Notes: generated from the letters alone by a model not told the origin. Positions 11,921-24,782 are shown, numbered from the stretch's first letter. The stretch is 64,000 bases of DNA from Panorpa germanica (GCA_963678705.1 OY783223.1:8030721-8094720); one strand, 5' to 3'. Made by a program: numbers and translations.

Positions 11921-13499
11921 ACGAAAAGAATTGTTCATTATTATTAATACTAATATATGTAAGGTTATTATTCAAAATAAAAAAATTTCTATAATTGTAA
12001 AGTCGTCTTTTATATGATTTATTATCACCAAACATATGTCATTACCGTTTTCAGTAATCTGTTGTAAATGATTTTAAATTTAGGGTTTGAGAAAGATTAT
12101 ATTAAGGGGAATATTAGGTTTTTGATCGGTCGGTGTGTGATCAAAAATTTGCATGCAAAAATATAAAATAAGACATACCCTTGGCAGCGGTAAAAGTATC
12201 CATAGTTAAAACACAAAATCACACACAACCACAAAACACTTGTTAAAGCTTAAAGCATAAAGCAAAAAACCTACTTATTTTATATAAACACTGTACACTG
12301 TTTAAATATCGAACATATTGACATGTCATTTTTAGAAACACATTTTCCCGCTCAATACAATATCTTACAAGTAACACTTCTTTTACAAAATATCAGTTTA
12401 CAAATAAAACTAGCAACCTTTTTCTAAATATATGAAATAGAAAAGCTAATGAAATAGTATGTTAATATTCTGATAGGATCTAAAGCATAAATAATATGTT
12501 TTGTTATTGACAATGTACTATGTAGTTAAGTAAAAAAGGTATGAACAAATATTTGTTTGACTGCTAGTTTTAAATGACTGAATCTTACACGTATTGTTAT
12601 ACTTTATATTCATCACTGCATATAATTAAAACATCACAATTGATTGATTTATTTTATGAACTATCACTAAAATTATACATATTAATTAAAAACGGTTTAA
12701 GCATCACCACTTGTACTGCACTGAAATTTATTTGATATTTAAATGCCAAACGGAAGTGGAAAATTGTTCACAGTGAAGCTCGTAAATTTTAGATATTAAT
12801 AGCTGAAAATAAATTAGTTTAAAATATATTTGAAATATTTAATCACAAGTAAAAGGTATTCAAACATTTTTTCAGCCAATTAACATCCAATTATTATCTA
12901 TTGTATTTTTGAAACATATATATTGTTCCTGGACAGCTGCTTTGACTAGCGCAGAACAAAATCTTGAACTATATTTGAATATTAAGTATATAATGTTAAA
13001 TTGTTCTTTTATGTTTATTTTTATTGCAATAAAAAGTTATATTATTTATAAATGTGATGCAGAAGCAATGTATTTTAGACTCAAGTTACAAGAATACAAA
13101 CAATTTAGAAAATGCCGCTCCACTATAGTTTCAAAGTTAGTTGAGCGGTAAATTTAAACCCACTACATAAAACTTAAAGATTACTTTTTTCATTAGGTAA
13201 TGAAATTAAGCTTTTTAATAATCGAAATTTATCATCTTTCGGGTAAATTAAATTACTCCAACTCTTTAAGCAAAAACAATTTGGTATATAAGTCAAGTTG
13301 GCAATATTGAAGATGTATATCAGCTGTATACCACAGACCTACCAAGAAATTAAATAATTAAAAACAAATGAACAAATAAAATCACAATAACAAATTAAAA
13401 ACGTATTACATATATATAAAAATTATAAGAGTATAAAAATTCAAAAAGTTATGATAAATTTAATTTAAAAACAGATTTTTAGAAAAAAACACTTTCAAA
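11921..13499. other. Spacer between the tandem XPNPEP3 copies
   Basis: AT-rich. No convincing exon, RNA gene or known repeat. An 80-codon frame at 12909-13151 has no recognisable family and sits beside a TTTTTTCAG that could be a chance acceptor; it is left uncalled. Confidence 0.5.
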
Positions 13500-16400
13500 A
13501 TGTTATCAAAATTTTTAATATTTAAAAAATCATCGCTTATTATACCTTCAACTACCGTTAGGAATATAGGTATTTTATTGTGTTATAATATTCGTTTCAC
13601 CATACACTAGAAGTTGTAATTCAGAATAATGTCTCTTGATTTTAATGCTAGAAGAATTAAAAAAATTGGCATTAAATTAGTTTTGCGTCTTAGCCAAGAA
13701 AAAGTTGTCTTATAATTCCACAAGTAGAGGTAATCTCTTGGAACGCAGCGCCACATGCGGTTCCAGAACTAACTATCAAAACCGCCTCACTTAAAAGAAC
13801 ATATTTCCATTCTGTACCATGAAAAGAATTATTTATGTCTCCAGTTCTCTTCATAAGACTAAAACACTAAATAAAAATAAAAATATGTTGAAATATAATT
13901 AATATTCTATGATTTTAGGTCGAGCTCGACTACAGAAACCAAAAACTAAACCGTTTGATAGATTTAAAGTACACAGGAATATTGCAGAACCAATTCCATT
14001 ATTAACAGGAGATGACCCCGTTCCGGGAATAAGCGCATTTGAATTTATTGACAGAAGACAAAAATTATTAGAAATGTTAATAATGACGGACACAAAACCG
14101 AAACAAAATCATATGGTGAATTCAATGTGAATTCTTTGAAATTATTACCAAACGGAGTTCGTTTTAGCTATATGTCAGAGATGGCAAATATCATGGTTTA
14201 CAACCTCATTCTCATTTCTTTGTACAGTTCTTCTATCTCCCTTACTCTTACGCAAAAGTATTTTTTCCTAACGTTTAATTTTTACAACAGATGGTGCTGC
14301 CCTCTACAGCAACGACAACACACAATTCTATAAAACAAAACGTGAATATGTTATATCTAACCGGAATTGACGACAAAAAGGCGTGTTTAGTTATCCTCTA
14401 TATATCTGGAGGAGCCATGAAGACTATTCTCTTCCATGATACTCTAAACGTAAAGCATGTAGGTGGATTTATGAAAGCAGAAGACTTAGGAAAGTTTGGG
14501 TTCGATGAACTGTATCCTTACTCACAAATGCCAGCGTTCTTGCATGGGTAAGCTTCTAACGAAGTGCAGTTCGTCTTAATGAGACATTTTCTTTAGACAA
14601 ACGAAGTGCAAGTGAATAATTACATCTTTGTACTTAGTTTACTGTATATTAGCCTAGTTAAATAAGGTGAATAAAAATTGTTTTCATTCTTTCCAGGCTG
14701 TTCAAAACTGTACGACAATTCAGGTTATGGTATCATGATAACGGTGGCATGCATGAACTTGAAACAGCCATGGTCTCCATATTAAAGCACCCCGGAGTTG
14801 TAGGGCTCCAATCACCAGTTAGGTTCATTCATCGACTAAGGCTTATAAAATCACCATCGGAAATATCTTTAATAAAAAGGTCTTCTAATATTATAACTAC
14901 AGGTTTTAATAAAGCTATGGAAGCTACGAAGCCAGGTATGTATTATAAACATATGTTAAAACTGTATTAAAATATTAAGCAATAGCTTAAGAAAAACGCC
15001 TACCTATTCCTAAGCTGTGACCAAACATACATGCTTTATTATTTATATAATTTACTTTTTTAAGTCATCGAGTTATTTAAGTTCTATTATTCATATTATA
15101 GGTGTGAGTTCTTACACGTTAGAAACATTAATTCATACCCACTGTGAACAAATGGGTGGTTCTCGTCCTGGGAATGGGATAGCGGGTGAAGATCCTAATA
15201 AGATTCGTATGAGTGAGCAGATGAACTCGCCAACCAAGAAAGGAGAACTTGTTCTTATTGATACTGGTAAGAAATACTGTCAAACAGTGTCAGAACCCTG
15301 TAATAAATGCTATGCTAAAATTAAAAGAAAATCCGATGAGTAAATTAATTCGTTAAATTTGAATTTAGGGTGTGAGTACAATACCTACACGACTTTCCTC
15401 ACGAGGACTTGGCCAGTTAGCGGGGAATTCAAACCACTACAGAAGCTGATGTATAGCGCGCTTTACAAAGTACAACAATATTTAATTGATAGTTTGAGAC
15501 GTGGTGGAAATGTTACACTTGACCAATTATACAACAAAATGTGTATTCAATTTGGGAAGGAACTTAGGTCCATTTCTTTCATGAAATCAGCTACTGCTTC
15601 GGAAATTTCAAAGGTAAAAGTATCTTCAAATATTCGCTTTAGTAGGCTATGAATGGGCTTGTGTCCTATCTGTTAATTTCTATAAAAGTGTACTATATAT
15701 TGATAAAGTGGGTTACTAGAACCTCAAATGTTCAATTATTTTTTAATAACTCCTTATATGTTAAGAGATATTAACAATTAAAAAAGGCATTTTGTCTCTT
15801 TAATTATAAAAGGGATTCAACGTTGTACACATTCCAAGTGCATGTGATATCACAATCCTTGTGTAAGGTTACCAACCTTACAGCTCATAAATCTCTGCTA
15901 TATGTATTTATATATCAAATATTATTTACAGCTATTTCAAGGAACAATCAAATTTCAATATTATGTCTGCCGTAACAGGGTTAAATGGAATAAAAACTTA
16001 TTATTCTTTGACTTGACTTGATTATTTGACTATCAACAGCTACAAAACATTACCACAGCACTGACCTACTCAACAAATAACTGACGTTAAAATGCATTTC
16101 ATGTCATACAAATGGCCGACCATTTCTAGCGCTAAAACTACAATTCAAACTTTAAATTACTATATCTCCGTCAACATTTAGATATTTAATAAAATAGACA
16201 CGCCAATACACATTTATTAACATCAATTTCAATCAACAATTGAAAAATCGACCACTAAAAAATGAGGACACAAGCCCATTGAACATTTGAGGTTCATGAT
16301 TCATACGCTCATTATTTAGTAACTTCAGTAACTTTAAAATAATCAAAACATCTTCGATTTCATGTACATATTTTTCAGATGTTACCAGCTTTGTGCCCAG

Positions 16401-16751
16401 GAAATGTTGCTCATTTTGCTGGCATGGAAATAAATGATTGTTATGGAGTTCCAAAAAATACGCCGCTTGTTCCTGGAATGGTATTCACATTAAAACCAGG
16501 TAACACATGAAAAGATAATTGTATACTCGCTTAAAGAAAGACGAATATTTTAACTTTAGCTAATGTGTTGATTAATTACAGGTATCGTTATACCACAGAC
16601 TAGAACAGATGTGTCTGAAAACTACAGAGGATTTTGTATGCAGCTACAGGACAACATCCTAGTTACTCCAACAGGAATTGAAGTTTTGACTATTAATTGT
16701 AAATCGTCACCCATTGACATACAAAAAGTAGTAGGTTCGATTGATTTATAA
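13500..16751 (+). CDS. XPNPEP3-like paralog lacking metal ligands (probable pseudoenzyme)
   Basis: Tandem duplicate of the preceding gene. Eight exons: 13500-13569, 13919-14115, 14291-14547, 14697-14935, 15102-15266, 15369-15613, 16379-16499, 16582-16751; 487 residues. Exon number and almost all intron positions and phases match copy 1. Exon 1 (MLSKFLIFKKSSLIIPS...) looks like a mitochondrial presequence. The M24 fold is recognisable (MLYLTG, FIHRLRLIKSPSEISLIKRS, LTRTWPVSG), but of five metal ligands only the first Asp (LIDTGCEY) and the His (NVAHFAGME) remain. The second Asp is Phe (TTFLTRTWP), the EPG Glu is Lys (TLKPG) and the last Glu is Gln (QLQDN). Two nearby catalytic histidines are Gly and Asn. 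The frame and splice sites are intact, which argues against a dead gene. MITE-A copy A3 sits in intron 6. Expression is unknown. Confidence 0.88.
13690..13854 (-). CDS. Possible small ORF or exon in intron 1 of the XPNPEP3 paralog
   Basis: A 54-codon open frame on the strand opposite the host gene, in a block less AT-rich than its surroundings. It starts MKRTGDINNSFHGTEWKYV, continues with a hydrophobic stretch (LLSEAVLIVSSGTACGAAF) and ends LFLG. An acceptor-like TTTTAG lies just before it in the minus direction. No family recognised. It could be a tiny membrane protein, an exon of a nested gene, or chance. Confidence 0.2.
   Translation of the reverse strand: MKRTGDINNSFHGTEWKYVLLSEAVLIVSSGTACGAAFQEITSTCGIIRQLFLG
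15653..16279 (+). mobile_element. MITE-A copy A3 in an intron
   Basis: About 627 bp, ATGGGCTTGTGTCCTATCTG to GAGGACACAAGCCCAT, inserted in intron 6 of the XPNPEP3 paralog (15614-16378) in sense orientation. It makes up most of the intron. The bases immediately after it (TGAACATTTGAGGTTC, 16280-16295) repeat an internal MITE-A motif in reverse, suggesting insertion into or beside an older fragment. Confidence 0.92.
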
Positions 16752-17843
16752 TTTGGGTTCATGTAAATTTTATGTATTATTTATGATAAAAAAAGTTTTT
16801 GAACGTGATTAGTGTACTAGAAGCTAAAAAAGAAAACAAATTTAATAAAAATATTATGTAATTGTGAAGACAACTGTTTTTATATATATTTTTTAATAGT
16901 TTAAATGACTTTCTGGATTCACAGACCTTTTTTAACGTTTTAACGTAATTGTGGGATATCATTTTATTTTTTCGCACATTAAAGACAATCACTCTGTTGA
17001 AAAATATGGTAATGTTTAACTGTAGTAGAGTATCACACTACATTATGATGCCTATCCCCATTACGGTGCCTATGATGTTTTAAAAAAATATCAACTTTAA
17101 ACCTGCATTTTTTCTTATTTGCTGGAACCATCTAAAAAGAAACAGTAAAAACTGTCGTAATTTTTCGTTCTACTGTTCTCGATATATTCGTTAAAATTAT
17201 ACCTCTTTTATCCACCATGTTAAATATATACGCACTTTACGTTATTAATATCTCCTTTCACAGCTGGTCAAACCATTTGATTTTACCAACATTTTTATAT
17301 ATTTTGCGCATTGTACCAAAAAAAAAATGAAAAGGATATATTTTTGTAACAAAAATTCCATACATTTTTGTAATAATTTATTCACCCATTATAAAACTTA
17401 TAAATTCTAGAGACGAATCCGCTAAACACGAAATGTAAAAAAAATACATTATAAAAATTACTTCTATTATGCGAGATTTGTCATGTATCACCTAAGCTTT
17501 AGCTCTCCATTCATCAATATTTGCACTAGATAGAAAAGAATTTACAAGTGAGACTAAATTAAAAAGATAGGAGTTATACAAATTTATAAATTGAATTGGA
17601 AGTCTGTTGAGTGTGGCTCAATTAATAACTATTTCCCGAGGCAACGCAAAACCTCGACCCAATTCTGGTCCCATGTCTTATAATGGATTCTATAATTTCT
17701 AGCTACGTTAAGTAACTATTAGATAAATCTCTAAAAATATTATAAATGCGTTCTTGTTGTTTATATCTTATTTGTCATATTTAAAAAAAATATATATAAA
17801 ATAAAATCTATAAAGTATAATAAAAAATTGGTGAATTTCCGTT
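16752..17843. other. Convergent 3' intergenic region (XPNPEP3 paralog / PPAT)
   Basis: AT-rich, no gene, RNA or clear repeat recognised. It must contain the 3' ends of both flanking transcripts, which converge here. Confidence 0.5.
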
Positions 17844-20207
17844 TCACCACGATAAGTCGTCCGGTATACCTCCAGGATAATCACCGGTTAAGCAAGCTGT
17901 GCAATGTCCAACTTTATCTGGTACTGGAGAAACCATTTTATGCCGTACTGCATCATTCAAACCTTTAAGACTTAAGTAGGCTAAGCTATCAGCACCTAAA
18001 ATAAAATAAGTATGTTATAAGTATATTAATAAAAATAAAAAACAAAGATTGCTATAAGTAGTTTTCAATGCTCACCAACAAAGTTAGCAAGTTGTTCAGG
18101 ATTTAATCTATTGGCGACAAGTTCTTCCCTCGTTGGTATATTAATCCCCATGTAACAAGGATACTTTAGTGGAGGACTTGCAATTCTAACATGTACTTCC
18201 TTCGCCCCAGCATCCCTCAACAACTTAATAATCGGACCAATTGTATTTCCTCTTACAATACTATCATCGATTAATACTAATCTTTTTCCTGCAACATTAT
18301 CAGACAACGCACCAAACTTTTTAGCAACCCCTAATTGTCTTAATTGCGTTGAGGGTTGAATAAATGTGCGGCCAACATATCGATTTTTGCACAAAACTTC
18401 TACAAACTTAATTTTTGATTCTTCGGAGTAGCCTAGTGCTGCAGCTGTACCTGATTCTGGCACGGAGCTAACAATATCTGCATCCGTTGGTGCTTCCCTT
18501 GCCAAAACACGTCCACATTGAAGACGGACTGAATATACCCCATGACCTTCGAAAATGCTGTCAGGTCTTGCGAAGTAGACGTACTCGAATATACAAAACG
18601 CGGCTTTTTTGCCCGGGATTTCAACAACGTCGATGGTTCTGATTCCTTCTTTTGTCATTTCCACGATCTCTCCAGGTTTGACTTCGCGGACGTATCTTGC
18701 ACCGATGGACAAAAAGCCACACGATTCACTTGAAATAACCCAGCCTGTAGCTTCTGTGATTTCAAAATCTGAGTGCTTGACAGATGTTCCAATTGGAACT
18801 ATTTTACCAATGCAGAGGGGTCTGTTGCCGTAGGGATCTCGAACGCCGTATATTTTATTCTTTAACATTATTACCAGAGAGTAGGATAAAGGTGCAAGTT
18901 GCATGAGATGTTTAATTCGACCAGGCCAGTCTGGACCATTAATTTCTCCTTCTGGGGGATTCAAACACAGGGCCTGGGTGATCAACTCGGAATCTGAATG
19001 AGTAGATAATCCCACACCTCGTTGGAGCACCTAAAACATTAATTGCATATCTTAGAAAAACAACTTTTCACATCTTTGTTTCTTTTAAAAAATATTACTT
19101 ATGAGAATTTATAAAAAGTAGCAGAAAAATAAGTTATTCAAGAAACACACCAATGTCTGCATCTTTTCGTTTTAACTTTTATATCTGGACAGATATAAGA
19201 GGCTAAAATATCGATACAATATATTGCAATATACAAAATTCTCGAGTTATGCCTTACCATTTTTCGCAAACTTTCGCAATTGACCAGCTCTCCATTATGA
19301 GCGACAGCAACGGCACCATGAGAAGTATGGACCACAAATGGTTGACAATTCACTTCTTCAGAAGATGCACTTGTGGAATACCTATAAAATTCACCAATCA
19401 AAGTCATCAGAAAATATGTAGAAAGGGCAACATATTTAGAAGGCGGAAGATAATTCAAGAAACAAACCTTGTATGACCAATTCCTAGATTGCCTTTTAAT
19501 TTTTTAACGCTATCATCATTAAATATGTTATTAATCATTCCCATTCCTTTGTGCACGTTAAAATTTTTCGCGCATGTTCCTTCGCTTGTAACAATACCCG
19601 CAGATTCTTGTCCTCTGTGTTGCAGTGCAACTAATCCCAAACATACGACCTGAGCGATATCTACCTGCAAGTAGAAATATTACATAATATAGAGAAAACC
19701 GGCTTCGTGTAGAGGTATTACAAAACATGCAAATATGATTTAGTTTAGGAGTATGTTATAGAGAAACTTGTTTTTAGTTTTTTATTGTGCGAAATTAGGT
19801 TGCAAAAGTAGATATACCTGCGTGGGCCATTCACCGCAGGCGATGGCTCCGAACACGCCACACTCGTGAGTCAGACCAGAACCTACGGCTCCTCGTCCCA
19901 ATCTAGGAGTAAAAGTAAATTCAATAAATCATAGTATTTTAAATGACATAATTGATTATACATTAAATCAGTCGTTATATACGATAATTAAAATCGAGTT
20001 TAGTATCTTATTTATTATTTCCATTCACTGATTTTAGTTTTAATCTCTTTCTGTGCAATAAAAAAATACAAAGAGACAGAGTGCATACCTTTTCCCCCAT
20101 AATTTGACTTCCATTTTTTCGCTTTTTTCATCATTTTTATTTATATTCTTAGATTCATCTTTGCAGCAACCATTTGAACATGAATTACTAGCTTTCGCTT
20201 CAGCCAT
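17844..20207 (-). CDS. Prat: Amidophosphoribosyltransferase (PPAT / Prat)
   Basis: First committed step of de novo purine synthesis: PRPP plus glutamine to 5-phosphoribosylamine, in the cytosol. Six exons: 20207-20089, 19902-19818, 19664-19468, 19381-19258, 19030-18076, 17995-17844; 543 residues. After a ~50-residue N-terminal leader (propeptide region) comes [12 protein letters not shown], whose Cys is the N-terminal nucleophile of the glutaminase domain after maturation. Further motifs are [36 protein letters not shown], the PRPP loop [13 protein letters not shown], and cysteines likely to bind the 4Fe-4S cluster ([29 protein letters not shown]). The start codon lies a few bases after a TTTTAG acceptor, so a 5' UTR exon lies upstream. 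Head-to-head with PAICS. Confidence 0.96.
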
Positions 20208-21444
20208 ATTGCACCTAAAAATAAAATTTAAAATTCAGTAATTTGTTAAAGGAATTATCATTTATGTACAATTTCCTAGTAGTACTTAGAGCTTAAGTAA
20301 TAAGGATTACTAAGTAATAAGGATTATAATTATGTTTAAGCCGGATTAGTAATAACATTTAAAATTGAATATCAATATAACGATATAACGATTTCTAGTA
20401 TCGTTCTCTCTTGTATTTTGTCAGCACACATTTTTGTAGCTGCTAAATATTATAATTTAATATCTTCTATAATATTACGCTTTATTTGATTAAAACAATT
20501 GAGTATTTAAGGTCCTGAGTGCCAGTTTTATAGGACTTAAAAAAAGGATCACAATCCCATTACTACTAAGACGACCAAATGCCCTATTTGTCCCCAGAGA
20601 TTTATAAATCTATTTGATTTGCAACAAAAACAACATAGATAACTTTTTTATTGTTTTGTTATTTGTTGACTATTTACAGAAATATATTTATCAGATGATA
20701 TTTATCAACATCTGCGTGACCTAGTGCTGCTGTTTAACGTAAAGATGATCTCCAGAGTGACATCTTCCTCGGATACAGTGCTTCTATGATGTAATACTCC
20801 CTCAATGACGACAACATTGACGTTAATACAAATTGTTTATTAACTACATATGATTTATTACGGATTTCAAATATCTGTGTCAGTTTTTATTGTTTTTTCA
20901 TTTTATTTTTTAATCTCTGTTGCGTCAGCGTATAAACATCAATTTCTTAAAAGTTCAACTAACTCATATATTAAAGTAATTAAAAATGATTATCGCGGAA
21001 ATGCTTACAGGGTATACAGCTATGTGCTTTAAGAACAATAACTAATTTATAATGGAGTGAATTAAATCTGGAATGAATTGACTGGGGTGCAATAGTAACA
21101 CAACTTAAAAAATTCGTAATTTTGATTTTTCTCGAGAATTGTGTACTAAATTGATTGCATTTTATTACATATTTTTCAGGCTAATTTTTAAAATATCCAC
21201 AAATAAACAGAGATATAACTGTTCAAATTTTTAATTTCCTTTTACCACTTTATTTTTAGTCATATTTTTAACATCACAGAATTAATATTATAATGACTAG
21301 AATACTAGAAGCAACATTATTAGGGGTGATAAAAGGCTACGTGCCTAGGAAACCCGAGAAATCATAAATAAAAAAAAAGAATAATAAGTAATCGATTTTG
21401 AATTTCTTCTCGAAACAGACAGAGGATTAAAAAGGAGAATATTC

Positions 21445-21625
21445 ATTATGGGCTAGGACACGTGTCTGAGAAACAAGTCTTGGACACGTGGACCATTTAA
21501 TTGAAAAATTTGCTAACACATGGCCAGTTTAAACGTTAATAACTTCTCTAATGTCACGACTAATTACAAAATATTTAGACATTTGAGATCCTGATAATCA
21601 TCTGTAACAGTTTTATAAAAATCCA
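21445..21625 (+). mobile_element. Highly decayed MITE-A relative
   Basis: Fragments such as TGGGCTAGGACACGTGTC, TTAATAACTTCTCTAATGTC, ACATTTGAGATCCTGATAAT and CAGTTTTATAAAAATCC keep the order of MITE-A blocks in reverse, but identity is low. Boundaries are approximate. Confidence 0.35.
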
Positions 21626-22117
21626 GTTATGGTAATAATATTTGCAACAGGGGCGGGTAAGACATCATCGTGACGTATTCTAACCTAGTTCTTAATATAA
21701 ATTCCGATAACGATAAGAATTGTTTATGTTAATTAATTCCACAAGATGAGTGGAATCTCCCCTCTCAGTTTCTATGCAAATCTAATTTCAATTTCGTAGT
21801 ATATCATCACTCGGATATTAGATAACTAAACTAATCAGTGATTCTAACCTACAAATCAACATCGTACTATAACATTTATTATCTGCAAAATTTTTATTTT
21901 TATTTTATGTACTAGCATATATTTCGTCATGGTAATTTTTGTAATTTGATTTTTCATTGACTTTTGACTTTTTGTTCATATTTGCTGACATTCAAACAAT
22001 TTTTTTTTTAAATTGTCAGCCTTGACCATTTGTAATATTACGCGCACGCTTTTATGGAAAACTTGAAGTATGTACTAACAGTAAACGCAATTATTTTAAT
22101 TATTGCACAAGCTATTT

Positions 22118-22233
22118 ATGTCAAATTGTGAACATATTTCTAGAGCAAAAACTATTGCTAGATTAGTTAATCGTATAGACAATCATCGTGAAGGGAAAGG
22201 ACGAAGGCGCGGCGTTAGGAGAGCGTATAATGG
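22118..22233 (+). other. Short coding-like frame interrupted by a MITE
   Basis: ATG at 22118 opens 37 codons (MSNCEHISRAKTIARLVNRI, then an Arg/Gly-rich end GKGRRRGVRRAY) before running into MITE-A copy A4 at 22230. The block is richer in CpG and GC than its surroundings. No family recognised. It may be an exon remnant cut by the insertion, or chance. Confidence 0.2.
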
Positions 22234-22866
22234 GCTTGTGTCCTCATTTGTTAGTGGTCGATTTTTCAATTATTGATTGAAATTAATGTTAATAAATGTG
22301 TATTGGCGTGTCTATTTTATTAAATATCTAAATATTGACGGAGATGTAGCAATTAATAGTTTGAATTGTAGTTTTAGCGCTAGAAATGGTCGGCCATATT
22401 TGTATGACGTGAAATGCATTTTAACGTCAGTTATTTGTTGAGTAGGTCAGTGCTGTGGTAATGTTTTGTAGCTGTTGGTAGTCAAATAATCAAGTCAAGT
22501 CAAAGAATAATAAGTTTTTATTTCATTTAACCCTGTTACGGCAGACATAATATTGAAATTTTATTGTTCCTTGAAATAACTGTAAATAATATTTGATATT
22601 TTGATATATAAATACATATAGCAGAGATTTATGAGCTGTAAGGTTGGTAACCTTACACAAGGATTGTGATGTCACATGCACTTGGAATGTGTACAACGTT
22701 GAATCCCTTTAATAATTAAAGAGACAAAATGACTTTTTTAATTGTTAATATCTGTTAACATATAAGGAGTTATTAAAAAATAATTGAACATTTGAGGTTC
22801 TAGTAACCCACTGTATCAATATATAGTACACTTTTATAGAAATTAAGACATAGGACACAAGCCCAT
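22230..22866 (-). mobile_element. MITE-A copy A4
   Basis: Full-length reverse copy of about 637 bp, with ATGGGCTTGTGTCCTCATTT at its left and GACACAAGCCCAT at its right. Its right end abuts MITE-B copy B2 with no intervening base (CCCAT then TACGAGAG), so one element inserted at the edge of the other. Confidence 0.93.
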
Positions 22867-23046
22867 TACGAGAGTTCAGCGGCGACTCATACTTAAAACA
22901 AGTTGTGGGGTATAAACTGCCGATATAACTAAAAAGCACTGACTCGACTTATTTTTCTATAATGTATATAAAAACGAATAAGATAAAATTCATTATCGTA
23001 TTATAGATTTGTACCGCTTTTATAACCTCTATCGTGATTTGAACTA
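22867..23046 (+). mobile_element. MITE-B copy B2, right terminus deleted
   Basis: Begins TACGAGAGTTCAGCGGCGAC and matches B1 until TTATAACCTCT at about 23030. It then jumps to ATCGTGATTTGAACTA, so about 26 bp of the right inverted repeat is lost. The outermost left bases are missing where copy A4 joins. Confidence 0.75.
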
Positions 23047-24782
23047 TATTTTGTCTTTGCTGCGGGTAAATGTTAATATAAAGAAATATGTCTATGTACT
23101 GCAGCATGCGCCTAGAAAATTGTGTCTCTTCGTAGTCTGTATTAAATTTTGAAGGGTAGGCTGTTGTGTATAAAGATTAATTTAAATTTTGATGTAGTAT
23201 AATATAGATTGATAATACTGTACTATCACGTTTTCTATTTTAGTTTCAGAAAGATACATCGATACATCCATAAAACTAAAACATATACAGTTGTTTTTCA
23301 TTCGTCTTTTCAACTAAAATATTTACTAAATCGTTATTTCTTAATTTTACTTCCTGTTATTATTTGCTGGATATTAATACGAAATATACAAATGCTAATA
23401 TATTTACTGTACTAACAAAAATATTCTGATAAAGATAACCAAGTGCTTATCTTCAATTTGCTGACGTAGCTGAAGAATCTTTGAATGAATAAAAAATATG
23501 AAATTTAAATGCTTCTTTTGTTGAAATATGATACCAGTAGATATTGGATACTGAATTATCTATGACTGAAATATTCTGACGAGTTGAAATATGATTCTAA
23601 ATTTAATTTCTCCCCACAATCTGAGGCAAGTATGCAGACAGGGCCGGTTCTAGCGGAAGGAGAACAATTTAAATTTACTGGAGTTTACCCCCGTAGCAAG
23701 CGACGTCTGTCTTTTGTGTGTAAATTGAATTTCATTTCAAATTTTAATTCCATTTTAACTCTTACTTCCATTTTAACTCGTTCTAAATTAATTTTAATTA
23801 AATAAAAAAAAAATTTCAACTTTCTAGCACAATTTTTTCTCTCAGCAAAAACCGTCCACGTGCCCCCAAATAAAATTTTTGAAATTTCAATATTTTTTTT
23901 AATATGATATTCAATTATTACACAATCCAAAATTTGAGCTTTCTCTAAAGTTTCCTACCGGACCCCCTAACTTTCTTGGTGCCCCTTTTATATAATTTTG
24001 AATTAATAAATTTTGAAATATTTTCGCATTCAATACCGTAAACACTGGCAAAATTCAAATTTCTATCTTTTACGAATAACAAGTTATACACTAAAAAAGA
24101 GCCCACTGTTACGGGTTTCCAGGAAATTCAGGGAAAAATCCCGGGGTACCAAAAGTCTTAGAATTTTTTTCTCTACGAAATAGGCAATTTGCAAAAACAT
24201 TGACGGAGCCGTTTTCGAGCTACCATACAAAATTCAGTACCAAACATATAAACAAGTCAAATACACCTGGAACATTATAATATAAGAAGAAGGTATATAT
24301 TAAATAGAAATATTTTTCTAATTATAAATCGTCATTAGGTTTGTTTTCATCTAATGATAATTTAATGTCATTTGAAAAGCGGTTAAAATTTGGCATCCAG
24401 CAGCGGTAACCGGGCGCCGGATATATTTTGGTTTCTAGACAAACCTATGTTAAGTTAAATATAGCAGGTAAAAATTTAAATAAAGAAATATAGAAATATA
24501 TATAGAGTCATCAGTCTATGTCGTTAACATACCAACTATAGAATTTGGGTATACCACTATCTTAAAAATAAGGGTGCAATCAGTTTCTTTTATTTATCTC
24601 GAAAACCATAACTTTCACAAAAATTATGTGAAGTGCTTTTTTGTAGATAATACCATTACCTACAACTTTCATCAATAACTTTTTGTTGTAACTTTTACAA
24701 TAAAGAAGTTATAAGCAAAAATAAAAAGATTTATTTTATAAAGTTGTAGATATTATTATGCTTGACAAAAAATATTACTATA

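Noticed and set aside
12909..13151. 80-codon plus-strand frame between the XPNPEP3 copies
   Set aside because: No family resemblance and no matching exon partner; the nearby acceptor-like site alone is weak.
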